64,000 nucleotides of DNA from Stutzerimonas stutzeri. GTDB taxonomy: Bacteria > Pseudomonadota > Gammaproteobacteria > Pseudomonadales > Pseudomonadaceae. The notes beneath the pieces were generated by a model, which saw only the letters and a list, made by a program, of their open reading frames with translations, did no database searches and was not told where the DNA came from. Shown here piece by piece: positions 56,197 to 64,000 of the stretch. Location: assembly GCF_013522825.1 (NCBI RefSeq), contig NZ_JAAMQZ010000010.1, positions 62,001-126,000 of the forward strand, written 5' to 3'. Numbering within the stretch: position 1 is the stretch's first letter; each line of letters starts with the position of its first letter. Made by a program: the position numbers and the translations under genes.

Positions 56197-57246
56197 ATGA
56201 ATATTCTGATCGTAGGTCCCAGTTGGGTGGGCGACATGGTGATGGCGCAGACGCTGTTCGTCTGCCTGAAACAGCGCCATCCCGACTGCCAGATCGACGT
56301 GCTGGCGCCCGAGTGGAGCCGGCCGATTCTCGAACGCATGCCCGAGGTGCGCCAGGCGCTGAGTTTCCCGCTCGGCCACGGCGTGCTGGACCTGGCGACC
56401 CGGCGCACCGTCGCGCAGGGCCTGCGTGGTCAATACGAGCAGGCGATCCTGCTGCCCAATTCGCTGAAGTCCGCCCTGGTGCCGTTCTTCGCCGGCATTC
56501 CCAAGCGCACCGGCTGGCGCGGCGAGATGCGCTTCGGCCTGCTCAACGACATGCGCAAGCTCGACAAGCAGCGCTACCCGCTGATGATCGAGCGCTTCAT
56601 GGCGCTGGCGTTCGAGGCGGATGCCGAGCTGCCCCGGCCTTACCCGCAGCCGCGCCTGCGGATCGACGAAGCCAGTCGCGCAGCGGCGCTCGCCAGGTTC
56701 GGCCTGGAACTGGATCGCCCGGTGCTGGTGCTGTGTCCCGGTGCCGAATTCGGCGAAGCCAAGCGCTGGCCTTCCGAGCACTACGCTGCCGTGGCCGAGG
56801 CGAAGATTCGCGCCGGCTGGCAGGTCTGGCTGTTCGGCTCGAAGAAGGACCACCCGGTTGGCGAGGCGATTCGCGACGAACTGATTCCCGGCCTGCAGGA
56901 AGAAGCGATCAACCTGTGCGGTGAAACCAGCCTGGCCGAGGCCATCGATCTGATGTCCTGTGCCACGGCGGTGGTGTCCAACGATTCGGGCCTGATGCAT
57001 GTGGCCGCTGCGCTCAACCGGCCCCTGGTGGCGGTATATGGCTCGACGTCGCCGCAGTTCACGCCGCCGTTGGCCGATCAGGTGGAGATCGTCCGTCTCG
57101 GCCTGGAATGCAGCCCCTGCTTCGACCGTACCTGCCGCTTCGGTCACTACAATTGCCTGCGCGATCTGCATCCGCAGCCGGTGCTGGATGCGCTGCAACG
57201 CCTGGCCGGCGACCCGCTGGCCGACCCGCTGCCGCTGGAGCACTGA
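56197..57246 (+). CDS. waaF: ADP-heptose:LPS heptosyltransferase II
   Basis: A 349-residue GT9 enzyme adding the second heptose of the LPS inner core at the cytoplasmic face of the inner membrane. N-terminal ILIVGPSWVGDMVMAQTLF, KRWPSEHYA and the ADP-heptose region NDSGLMHVAAALNRP are typical. waaC starts immediately after the stop. It is the first gene of the core operon. Confidence 0.97.
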   Translation: MNILIVGPSWVGDMVMAQTLFVCLKQRHPDCQIDVLAPEWSRPILERMPEVRQALSFPLGHGVLDLATRRTVAQGLRGQYEQAILLPNSLKSALVPFFAGIPKRTGWRGEMRFGLLNDMRKLDKQRYPLMIERFMALAFEADAELPRPYPQPRLRIDEASRAAALARFGLELDRPVLVLCPGAEFGEAKRWPSEHYAAVAEAKIRAGWQVWLFGSKKDHPVGEAIRDELIPGLQEEAINLCGETSLAEAIDLMSCATAVVSNDSGLMHVAAALNRPLVAVYGSTSPQFTPPLADQVEIVRLGLECSPCFDRTCRFGHYNCLRDLHPQPVLDALQRLAGDPLADPLPLEH

Positions 57247-58248
57247 GTGCGCGTTCTGCTGATCAAGACCTCGTCGCTGGGCGACGTCGTGCATACCCTG
57301 CCGGCGCTGACCGATGCGCAACGGGCGATTCCCGGCATCCAGTTCGACTGGGTGGTCGAGGAAGGCTTCGCCGAGATTCCCGCCTGGCATCCGGCGGTAG
57401 CCCAGGTGATTCCCGTCGCCATCCGTCGCTGGCGCAAGCACCCGCTGCAGACCCTGCGTTCCGGTGAGTGGCGGCGCTTCAAGGCGCGCCTGCGCGAAAC
57501 CCGTTACGACTTGGTTATCGATGCCCAGGGCCTGCTGAAAAGCGCCTGGCTGACCCGCTACGTCAAGGCGCCGGTGGCCGGCCTGGATCGCGACTCGGCA
57601 CGCGAGCCGCTGGCGTCGCGCTTCTATGATCGCCGCTATGCCGTGCCGCGCGAGCAGCATGCGCTGGAACGGGTGCGCCAGCTGTTCGCCCATGCGTTGG
57701 GCTACCAGCTGCCGCAGGATATCGGCGACTACGGCCTGGATCGCGCTCAGTTGGCCGCGCCTGGCGAGCAGCCTTATCTGCTGTTCCTGCACGGTACCAC
57801 CTGGCCGAGCAAGCACTGGCCGGAAACCTACTGGCGCGAGCTGGCCGAGCGCATGAGCGCCTTCGGCTGGGCGATTCGCCTGCCCTGGGGCAACGCCGAG
57901 GAGAAGGCCCGCGCCGAACGTATCGCCGAAGGTATCGACGGCGCGTCCGTGCTGCCCCGGCTGAATCTCGGCGGCGTGGCCAAGGTGGTCGCCGGTGCCC
58001 GCGCCTGCGTGGCGGTGGATACCGGCCTCGGGCATCTGGCCGCCGCGCTGGATGTGCCGAGCATCTCGCTTTACGGCCCGACCCTGCCTGGGCGCGTGGG
58101 CACCTATGGTCGCTCGCAAGTGCATTTGTGCGCGACAGGCCCGAACGCCGGCAAAGGCGACCGCCACATACCCTGCTTCGACGACCTGCTGCCCGAGCGC
58201 GTCGCCAGTGAACTCAAGGCCCTGTTGCGGTCATCGGAGACGAACTGA
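57247..58248 (+). CDS. waaC: ADP-heptose:LPS heptosyltransferase I
   Basis: A 333-residue GT9 enzyme adding the first heptose to Kdo. It starts with GTG: VRVLLIKTSSLGDVVHTLPA is the family's opening. HGTTWPSKHWPE and VDTGLGHLAAALDVPSISLYGPT form the donor site. It follows the waaF stop directly and overlaps the waaG ATG by 1 base. Confidence 0.97.
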   Translation: MRVLLIKTSSLGDVVHTLPALTDAQRAIPGIQFDWVVEEGFAEIPAWHPAVAQVIPVAIRRWRKHPLQTLRSGEWRRFKARLRETRYDLVIDAQGLLKSAWLTRYVKAPVAGLDRDSAREPLASRFYDRRYAVPREQHALERVRQLFAHALGYQLPQDIGDYGLDRAQLAAPGEQPYLLFLHGTTWPSKHWPETYWRELAERMSAFGWAIRLPWGNAEEKARAERIAEGIDGASVLPRLNLGGVAKVVAGARACVAVDTGLGHLAAALDVPSISLYGPTLPGRVGTYGRSQVHLCATGPNAGKGDRHIPCFDDLLPERVASELKALLRSSETN

Positions 58249-59369
58249 TGCAATTGGCCTTTATCCTCTACAAGTACTTTCCCTTTGGCGGGCTGCAGCG
58301 CGATTTCATGCGTATCGCGCTGGAATGCCAGCGTCGCGGCCACGGCATCCGTGTCTACGCGATGATCTGGGAAGGCGAGGTGCCGGACGGCTTCGAGGTG
58401 CTGATCGCACCGGTCAAGGCGCTGTTCAATCACACCCGCAACGAACGCTTCACCGCCTGGGTCGAGCGTGATCTCGCAGCGCGTCCGGTGGACCGCGTGG
58501 TGGGTTTCAACAAGATGCCGGGTCTGGATGTCTACTACGCCGCCGACCCCTGCTTCGAGGACAAGGCGCAAACCCTGCGTAATCCGATCTACCGCCGCTG
58601 GGGCCGCTACAAGCACTTCGCCGAGTACGAGCGAGCGGTGTTCGCGCCCGACTCGAAAACCGAGATCCTGATGATTTCCGAGGTGCAGCAGCCGTTGTTC
58701 GTCAAACACTACGGCACGCCGGCGGAGCGTTTTCATCTGCTGCCGCCGGGCATCGCCCAGGACCGCCGCGCGCCGGCCAATGCAGCGGAAATACGTGCCG
58801 AGTTTCGCGAGGAGTTCGAGCTGGGCGCCGACGAGCTGGTGCTGGTGCAGATCGGCTCCGGCTTCAAGACCAAGGGCGTCGACCGCAGCCTCAAGGCGCT
58901 TGCAGCGCTGCCGCGTGAGCTGAAGAGGCGCACACGGCTGCTGGTGATCGGGCAGGACGATCCCAAGCCCTTCAAGCTGCAGGCCAAGACACTGGGCATT
59001 TCGAGCATGGTGGAGTTTCTCAAGGGGCGCAGTGATATTCCGCGCTTTCTGCTGGGCGCCGACCTGCTGATCCATCCCGCCTACAACGAAAATACCGGCA
59101 CCGTCCTGCTGGAGGCGCTGGTTGCCGGCCTGCCGGTGCTGGTCAGTGATGTCTGCGGCTATGCCCACTATATTGGCGATGCCGATTGTGGCCGTGTCGT
59201 GCCCAGCCCGTTCGAGCAAGCCACGCTGGACCGCATGCTGGCGCAGATGCTCGCCGATGATCAGCAGCGTGTCGTCTGGGGCCGCAATGCGCTGCGCTAT
59301 GCCGACAGCGCCGATCTTTACAGCATGCCGCAGCGCGCTGCCGATGTGATTCTCGGGGAGCGGCCATGA
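58248..59369 (+). CDS. waaG: LPS core glycosyltransferase I (WaaG)
   Basis: A 373-residue GT4 glycosyltransferase that adds the first hexose-type sugar (galactosamine in P. aeruginosa) to heptose II. YKYFPFGGLQRDFMRIA opens the acceptor domain, and HPAYNENTGTVLLEALVAGLPVL contains the E-x7-E donor motif. It ends in an ATGA that precedes a REP-containing gap before waaP. Confidence 0.96.
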   Translation: MQLAFILYKYFPFGGLQRDFMRIALECQRRGHGIRVYAMIWEGEVPDGFEVLIAPVKALFNHTRNERFTAWVERDLAARPVDRVVGFNKMPGLDVYYAADPCFEDKAQTLRNPIYRRWGRYKHFAEYERAVFAPDSKTEILMISEVQQPLFVKHYGTPAERFHLLPPGIAQDRRAPANAAEIRAEFREEFELGADELVLVQIGSGFKTKGVDRSLKALAALPRELKRRTRLLVIGQDDPKPFKLQAKTLGISSMVEFLKGRSDIPRFLLGADLLIHPAYNENTGTVLLEALVAGLPVLVSDVCGYAHYIGDADCGRVVPSPFEQATLDRMLAQMLADDQQRVVWGRNALRYADSADLYSMPQRAADVILGERP

Positions 59370-59390
59370 GCGAGCAGGCTGTTGCGGCCC

Positions 59391-59475
59391 GGTTCTCGGG
59401 CATGACCCGTTCCTACAGGGTCAGGACGCAGGCTGCGTGCCGCCTCGTAGGAACGGACCATGCCCGCGAAGCCGC
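59391..59475. repeat. REP pair between waaG and waaP
   Basis: TCTCGGGCATGACCCGTTCC at about 59395 and its inverted partner GGAACGGACCATGCCCGCGA at about 59450-59469 form an inverted REP pair inside the LPS core operon. Confidence 0.8.
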
Positions 59476-59499
59476 TCATGGCGCGAGCGGGTGTCAACA

Positions 59500-60315
59500 A
59501 TGAAGCTGATCCTCGCCGAACCCTTCAAAACCCTCTGGCAAGGCCGGGACCCCTTCGTCGAGGTCGAGCGTCTGCAAGGCCAGATCTACCGCGAGCTGGA
59601 GGGGCGTCGCACCCTGCGCACCGAGATTGACGGTCGCGGCTACTTCGTCAAGATCCATCGCGGCATCGGCTGGGGTGAGATCGTCAAGAACCTGCTCACC
59701 GCCAAGGCTCCGGTGCTCGGCGCAGGCCAGGAATGGCGTGCCATCGAGCGCCTGCAAGAGGCCGGCGTGCCGACCATGACAGCCGTCGCCTACGGCGAGC
59801 GCGGGGCCAATCCGGCGACCCAGCACTCGTTCATCATCACCGAAGAGCTGGCGCCAACCGTCAGCCTCGAGGATTTTTCGGTCAATTGGCGTGAACAGCC
59901 GCCGTTACCGGCGCTCAAGCGCGCACTGATCGCCGAAGTCGCACGCATGGCCGGCACCATGCACCGCGCCGGGGTCAATCATCGGGATTTCTATATCTGC
60001 CATTTTCTGTTGCACACCGACAAAGCCGTAACCGCTGAAGATTTCCGCCTGTCGCTGATCGACCTGCACCGCGCCCAGGTTCGCCCCGGGACGCCACGCC
60101 GCTGGCGCGACAAGGATCTGGCCGGGCTGTACTTCTCGGCACTGGACATCGGCCTGACCCGTCGCGACCGCCTGCGTTTCCTGAAGGGCTATTTCAAAAA
60201 GCCGCTGCGCGAGATCCTGCGTGACGAAGCGGTCTTGTTGCGCTGGCTGGAAGGCAAGGCGGAGAAGCTGCAGGCGCGCTTCGAGCGTAAATACGCACCG
60301 GGAGCACAAGGGTGA
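59500..60315 (+). CDS. waaP: LPS core heptose(I) kinase
   Basis: A 271-residue kinase phosphorylating heptose I; inner-core phosphates are essential for the outer membrane in P. aeruginosa. It has EIDGRGYFVKIHRGIGW (ATP lysine), the catalytic loop NHRDFYICHFLL and the metal-binding LIDLHRAQ. A 21-codon upstream extension lies in the REP element and is rejected. The stop overlaps the GTG of the next gene. Confidence 0.96.
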   Translation: MKLILAEPFKTLWQGRDPFVEVERLQGQIYRELEGRRTLRTEIDGRGYFVKIHRGIGWGEIVKNLLTAKAPVLGAGQEWRAIERLQEAGVPTMTAVAYGERGANPATQHSFIITEELAPTVSLEDFSVNWREQPPLPALKRALIAEVARMAGTMHRAGVNHRDFYICHFLLHTDKAVTAEDFRLSLIDLHRAQVRPGTPRRWRDKDLAGLYFSALDIGLTRRDRLRFLKGYFKKPLREILRDEAVLLRWLEGKAEKLQARFERKYAPGAQG

Positions 60316-61049
60316 GCGGCTGGAAGATCATGACTGATCTGGATGCCGCAGCCGCACGGGCGTTTGCCGATCTGGATGCCGTGTTCGCGCTCGAAGGCGA
60401 GCCGATTGCACGCGATCCGCTGTCGGAGGTCATCCGGGTCGAGATCGAAGGCCTGCGCTATTACGTCAAGCGCTACTGGGCTGCCGGCAAGGGGCTGCGG
60501 CGCTATCTGGGCCGACCGCGAGTCAAGGCCGAGTGGCAGAACCTCAAGCATTTCGAATGCTGGGGCATTCCCGTTGCGCCGCTCGTGGCCTGGGGGCTGC
60601 AGCGTCGCGCAGGGGCATTCGTGCGTGGAGCGCTGATTACCCTGGAAGTCCCCAATACTGTCGACATGGCGGCCATGGCGCAGAAGGCCGATCCACGGCT
60701 GGCCGACTGGCGCTGGGTCAGGCGGCTCAGCGAGAAGCTGGCCCATGCCACCCGGACGCTGCATGACCACCGATTCGCTCACAATGACCTGAAATGGCGC
60801 AACCTGCTGGTCAACGATGCTGACGAACTCTTTCTCATCGACTGCCCGTCGGGGGATTTCTGGCGGGGACCGCTGTTGCGCCGACGCATCGTCAAGGACC
60901 TGGCCTGCCTGGACAAGGTGGCCAAATATCAGCTGTCACGCAGCCAGCGCCTGCGTTTCTACCTGCAATACCAGCGCCGCAAGCATCTGACCGCTGCGGA
61001 CAGGGCGATGATCGGCCAGGTATTGGCCTATTTCGAGGGCCGCGAATGA
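60312..61049 (+). CDS. wapP: LPS core kinase WapP-like
   Basis: A 245-residue protein of the InaA/WaaP kinase superfamily. It contains YYVKRYWAAGKGLRRYLG (ATP lysine), the catalytic FAHNDLKWRNLLV and LIDCPSGDFW. It starts with a GTG overlapping the waaP stop and overlaps the next gene by 4 bases. By position it corresponds to PA5008 (WapP), thought to phosphorylate a core heptose; the exact site is not readable here. Confidence 0.88.
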   Translation: MSGWKIMTDLDAAAARAFADLDAVFALEGEPIARDPLSEVIRVEIEGLRYYVKRYWAAGKGLRRYLGRPRVKAEWQNLKHFECWGIPVAPLVAWGLQRRAGAFVRGALITLEVPNTVDMAAMAQKADPRLADWRWVRRLSEKLAHATRTLHDHRFAHNDLKWRNLLVNDADELFLIDCPSGDFWRGPLLRRRIVKDLACLDKVAKYQLSRSQRLRFYLQYQRRKHLTAADRAMIGQVLAYFEGRE

Positions 61050-61801
61050 GCGACTTTATCGCCGCTGAGGATGTGTCGACCCTGAGCAGACACGGGCTCG
61101 ACAGTTTCGAGGCGCTGTGGGAGCTTCAACTGGTGGCGGTCGATGCACCCAACGAGGGGCGTGGCGGCTGGAGCAGCGTTTTCCGCCTGCAGCTGGATGA
61201 GACGGCCTACTACCTGAAGCGGCAGAGCAACTACTTTATCCGCTCGCTGACGCGGCCTCTTGGCGAGCCGACGCTTACCCGTGAGTTTCGCAATATCCGC
61301 CACTACCAGAGCAAGGGGATTCCCGCCTTGCAGGCGGCTTTTCATGGCGAGCGCGTGGTGGCCGGCGAGCGCCGCGCGATTCTGCTGACCCACGCTCTGG
61401 ATGGCTGGACCGACCTGGAGGCGCTGCTCGCGCGTTGGCAGCAACTGGCGGTCGCTGAGCGCCGCGATATCCTGAACGCCTGCGGGCACCTTGCTGCGCA
61501 AATGCATGGCGCGGGCCTGAAGCATGGTTGCTTCTACCCCAAACACATCTTTCTGCGCACCGCCGAGGACGGCTACGAAGCCTGTCTGATCGATCTGGAG
61601 AAGACCCGGCCAATGCTGTTCGACAGGGCGGGGCGCTTGCGCGATATGGAGGCACTGATGCGCCGCGCCGCGCCGTGGAGCGATGAGGAAAGGCGCATGC
61701 TGCTGGCTCGCTACCTCGGGCTGCAGGGCGATGATTCGCAGCTCGATGCCTGGCTGGATCGTCTGCGGGCGCGTCGGCAAAAGAAGGAGGCGCGGATATG
61801 A
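61046..61801 (+). CDS. wapQ: LPS core kinase WapQ-like
   Basis: A 251-residue kinase-fold protein with AYYLKRQSNYFIRSL (ATP lysine), a catalytic loop altered to LKHGCFYPKHIFL (HG-C in place of H-D), and LIDLEKTRP. The Asp in the catalytic loop is replaced, as appears common for this subfamily. By position it matches PA5007 (WapQ). It overlaps both neighbours by four bases. Confidence 0.87.
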   Translation: MSDFIAAEDVSTLSRHGLDSFEALWELQLVAVDAPNEGRGGWSSVFRLQLDETAYYLKRQSNYFIRSLTRPLGEPTLTREFRNIRHYQSKGIPALQAAFHGERVVAGERRAILLTHALDGWTDLEALLARWQQLAVAERRDILNACGHLAAQMHGAGLKHGCFYPKHIFLRTAEDGYEACLIDLEKTRPMLFDRAGRLRDMEALMRRAAPWSDEERRMLLARYLGLQGDDSQLDAWLDRLRARRQKKEARI

Positions 61802-63237
61802 AACTGTCCGAACTGGCGCACGCAGGGCGCGCTCCACAGCTGCCGCTCAGCGTGGATATGGCCGCCGGTCAGCTGCAACTGCTCGAATGGCTTCGCGTGC
61901 TTCCGGGGCAGCGCTACGTTGCCCGGGCCGAATGGCAGGGGCGTACTGTGTTCGCCAAGCTGATGGTCGGTTCCAGAGCGGAGCGGCATTTCCAGCGTGA
62001 GCGTGAGGGGGCCGTGCTGCTCCGTGCGCAGCAGATGGCGACACCGGAACTGTTGGCCGAGGGCTACGAGCCGGAGCAGGGCGGTTGGTTGCTGTTCGAC
62101 TTCCTCGAAGGCGCCGAAAGCCTTGGCGCGGCCTGGCAGATGGTCGAGCGCGAGCCGCCGCTTTCCGATGCCCAGCAGGAAGTGCTCGGCGAGGCGCTGG
62201 GCGCGATTGCCCGACTGCACGCCAGAGGCCTCTGGCAGAGCGATCTGCATCTGGACAATCTTCTGCGCCATGATGGCCAGTTGTACCTGATCGATGGCGG
62301 CGGGGTGCGGGCCCAGGCGCCCGGCCAGCCGCTGGCGCGCGAGCAGGTGCTGGAGAGTCTCGGCCTTTTCTTCGGTCAGCTGCCGGCCACGCTGGAGCCC
62401 TTCATCGAAGAACTGCTGGTGCATTATCTGCTGGTCAACGGCGAACACGCCTTGCCCATGGAGACCCTGAGCCGGGAAGTGACCAAGGTGCGACGCTGGC
62501 GCCTGCGTGATTACCTCGACAAGACGGGCCGCGATTGCACCCTGTTCAGCGTTCGGCGCGGTGCCAGCGGTTTGCTGGCGATGCGCCGTGAAGAAGAAGC
62601 CAGGCTGCAATCGCTGCTCGCCGATCTCGATCATGGCATGGCTGGCGGGCACTTTCTCAAAAAAGGCGGCAGTGCGACCGTCGCTCTGGTCGAAGTGGAT
62701 GGCCGGCCCTTGGTCATCAAGCGCTACAACATCAAGGGGCTGGGGCACTGGCTGCAGCGTTGCTGGCGCCCGACGCGTGCCTGGCACAGCTGGGTGGAAG
62801 GCAATCGGCTGGATTTTCTCGGTATCGCCACGCCCAGACCTTTGGCCGTGCTCGAGCATCGCTGGCTGGGCTTGCGCGGACGCAGCTATCTGATTACCGA
62901 ATATGCGGGGGGGCAGGATATAATCGCGCGTTTTCAGCCGTATCTTGCCGAGTCGCCGCCCGAGTCCGAGCTGACGGCGCTGCGGCAGCTGTTCGAGTCG
63001 TTGCTGCGTGAACGTATCAGCCACGGCGATATGAAAGGCACCAACCTGCTCTGGCAGGACGGGCGCTGGCTGCTCATCGATCTCGATGGCCTGCGCCATC
63101 ACCACAGCGACGGGGCGTTCCTGCAGGCGTTTGCCAAAGATCGTGCGCGTTTCCTGCGCAACTGGCCGGCTGACTCGGCGCTTTATCGGCTGTTGGACGA
63201 ACGATTACCGAAGGACAGCTTGAAGCCCGAAGCTTGA
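61798..63237 (+). CDS. tandem double-kinase protein of the LPS core operon
   Basis: A 479-residue protein made of two kinase-fold halves. The first (about 1-245) has TVFAKLMVG, a catalytic loop WQSDLHLDNLL and a degenerate LIDGGGV. The second (about 250-479) has LVIKRYNIKG, SHGDMKGTNLLW and LIDLDGL, the more complete set. By position it matches PA5006. It may phosphorylate or scaffold core sugar modification; substrate unknown. A repeat element separates it from the carbamoyltransferase. Confidence 0.85.
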   Translation: MKLSELAHAGRAPQLPLSVDMAAGQLQLLEWLRVLPGQRYVARAEWQGRTVFAKLMVGSRAERHFQREREGAVLLRAQQMATPELLAEGYEPEQGGWLLFDFLEGAESLGAAWQMVEREPPLSDAQQEVLGEALGAIARLHARGLWQSDLHLDNLLRHDGQLYLIDGGGVRAQAPGQPLAREQVLESLGLFFGQLPATLEPFIEELLVHYLLVNGEHALPMETLSREVTKVRRWRLRDYLDKTGRDCTLFSVRRGASGLLAMRREEEARLQSLLADLDHGMAGGHFLKKGGSATVALVEVDGRPLVIKRYNIKGLGHWLQRCWRPTRAWHSWVEGNRLDFLGIATPRPLAVLEHRWLGLRGRSYLITEYAGGQDIIARFQPYLAESPPESELTALRQLFESLLRERISHGDMKGTNLLWQDGRWLLIDLDGLRHHHSDGAFLQAFAKDRARFLRNWPADSALYRLLDERLPKDSLKPEA

Positions 63238-63339
63238 AGCTGGAAGAGAGAAGCCCCGTAGGGCTATGAACCAGACATCGCTGTTGTTGCTTCAGGCTTC
63301 TAGCTTCGAGCTTCCAGCTGCTTTCAAGAGGCTTTTTCC
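63238..63339. repeat. intergenic inverted repeat before carbamoyltransferase
   Basis: GAAGCTTGAAGCTGGAAGAG at 63231-63249 pairs imperfectly with CTTCTAGCTTCGAGCTTCCAG at about 63296; the element ends AAGAGGCTTTTTCC at the next start codon. Related in layout to 33515-33601 and 56122-56196. Confidence 0.7.
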
Positions 63340-64000
63340 GTGTCATTGACGATTCTCGGCCTTTCCGGCGCCCTCAGTCATGATCCTTCCGCCGCGCTGT
63401 ACATCGACGGCAAACTGATCGCCGCCGTCGAAGAAGAGCGCTTCGTGCGCGACAAGCATGCCAAGAACCGCATGCCCTACGAGTCGGCCAAGTTCTGCCT
63501 GGAACAGGCCGGGATCAAGCCGTCGGACGTCGATGTGGTGGCGATTCCCTTCGCGCCCATCAGCATCTTCGAGAAGGCCCGCTGGCACTACGCCAAACGC
63601 TACTGGTACGCGCCGGACCGTGCGCTCGACGCCATCCTCATGGGCAACCGCCGCTACCACCGCTACAAGAAGCGCATCCAGTGGTGCCTGCAGCAGCTCG
63701 GCTTCGATCTGAAGAAGGTCAAGCTGCAGCCGGTCGAGCATCACCTGGCCCACGCCTCCAGCGCCTATCACTGCTCCGGCTTCACCGAAAAGACCGCCAT
63801 CCTCGGTATCGACGGCAAGGGCGAGTACGCCACCACCTTCTTCGGCTGGGGCGAGAACGGCAAGATCCACAAGATCAAGGAATTCTACGATCCGGATTCA
63901 CTGGGCGGTCTCTATGGCGCGATCACCGAATACCTCGGCTTCGAGATGCTCGACGGCGAGTTCAAGGTCATGGGCATGGCGCCTTACGGCGATGCGGCCA
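63340..64000 (+). CDS. carbamoyltransferase (N-terminal part, cut by window end)
   Basis: The first 220 codons of a NodU/CmcH-type carbamoyltransferase, starting with a GTG preceded by GAGG: VSLTILGLSGALSHDPSAAL, then EEERFVRDKHAKNRMP, HHLAHASSAYHCSGF and ILGIDGKGEYATT. In P. aeruginosa the equivalent gene (PA5005) lies here and adds the 7-O-carbamoyl group of core heptose II. The C-terminal domain lies outside the window. Confidence 0.93.
   Translation, partial: MSLTILGLSGALSHDPSAALYIDGKLIAAVEEERFVRDKHAKNRMPYESAKFCLEQAGIKPSDVDVVAIPFAPISIFEKARWHYAKRYWYAPDRALDAILMGNRRYHRYKKRIQWCLQQLGFDLKKVKLQPVEHHLAHASSAYHCSGFTEKTAILGIDGKGEYATTFFGWGENGKIHKIKEFYDPDSLGGLYGAITEYLGFEMLDGEFKVMGMAPYGDAA

Noticed and set aside
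63343..63870. 175-codon frame opposite the carbamoyltransferase
   Set aside because: Antisense of a conserved N-terminal domain; no ribosome site.

Overview
The window is chromosomal DNA of a Pseudomonas species. This rests on the high GC content, REP-type palindromes, and gene sets I recognise from P. aeruginosa: glcB, bioBFHCD, nhaP2, dipA, aceEF, glnE-ilvE and waaFCGP with further LPS-core kinases. It is not P. aeruginosa itself. An orphan type 2 IPP isomerase and a dense dispersed repeat (palindromic core GGATTACGCC-TTC-GGCTAATCC) suggest a relative such as the mendocina/oleovorans group. The species assignment is inference.

Layout. 0-10.5 kb: end of a small PstS-like protein gene, a porin, a chemotaxis receptor with a sigma-28-like promoter, malate synthase G, RarD, a glucose-dehydrogenase-like SDR coupled to a cytoplasmic trehalase, a LEA-type lipoprotein and a Pmp3/YqaE mini membrane protein. 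10.7-16.8 kb: a tight four-gene signalling operon made of a CHASE3/GAF hybrid kinase with three receivers, CheR, a CheB catalytic domain, and a receiver-kinase. 17-24 kb: selO, a large MscK-type channel and nhaP2. 24-31.6 kb: fni, a second chemotaxis receptor, nitronate monooxygenase, rlmJ and srkA, separated by repeats and a 265-bp MITE-like element. 31.7-37.3 kb: comF, then the biotin operon behind a BirA operator, then a tiny flagellar-rod-like protein. 37.4-43 kb: two acyl-CoA dehydrogenases around a diguanylate cyclase; the first has a textbook promoter with a PsrA box. 42.9-43.14 kb: an unannotated Rsm-type small RNA behind a perfect GacA box. 43.2-47.3 kb: msrA, dipA (frameshifted here) and a secreted unknown protein. 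47.5-52.1 kb: pyruvate dehydrogenase aceE-aceF, with two identical-type palindromic operators upstream. 52.2-64 kb: glnE, ilvE, then the LPS inner-core operon waaF-waaC-waaG-waaP-wapP-wapQ, a double-kinase protein and a truncated carbamoyltransferase.

How it fits together. Central carbon metabolism (glyoxylate shunt, pyruvate dehydrogenase, fatty acid oxidation), biotin synthesis and LPS-core assembly are housekeeping. They are interspersed with signal transduction genes: two receptors, a four-gene phosphorelay, a diguanylate cyclase, a c-di-GMP phosphodiesterase and an Rsm decoy RNA. The strongest non-coding signals are the GacA-box/Rsm RNA, the BirA operator shared by comF and bioB, the PsrA operator, and the paired palindromes between aceE and glnE.
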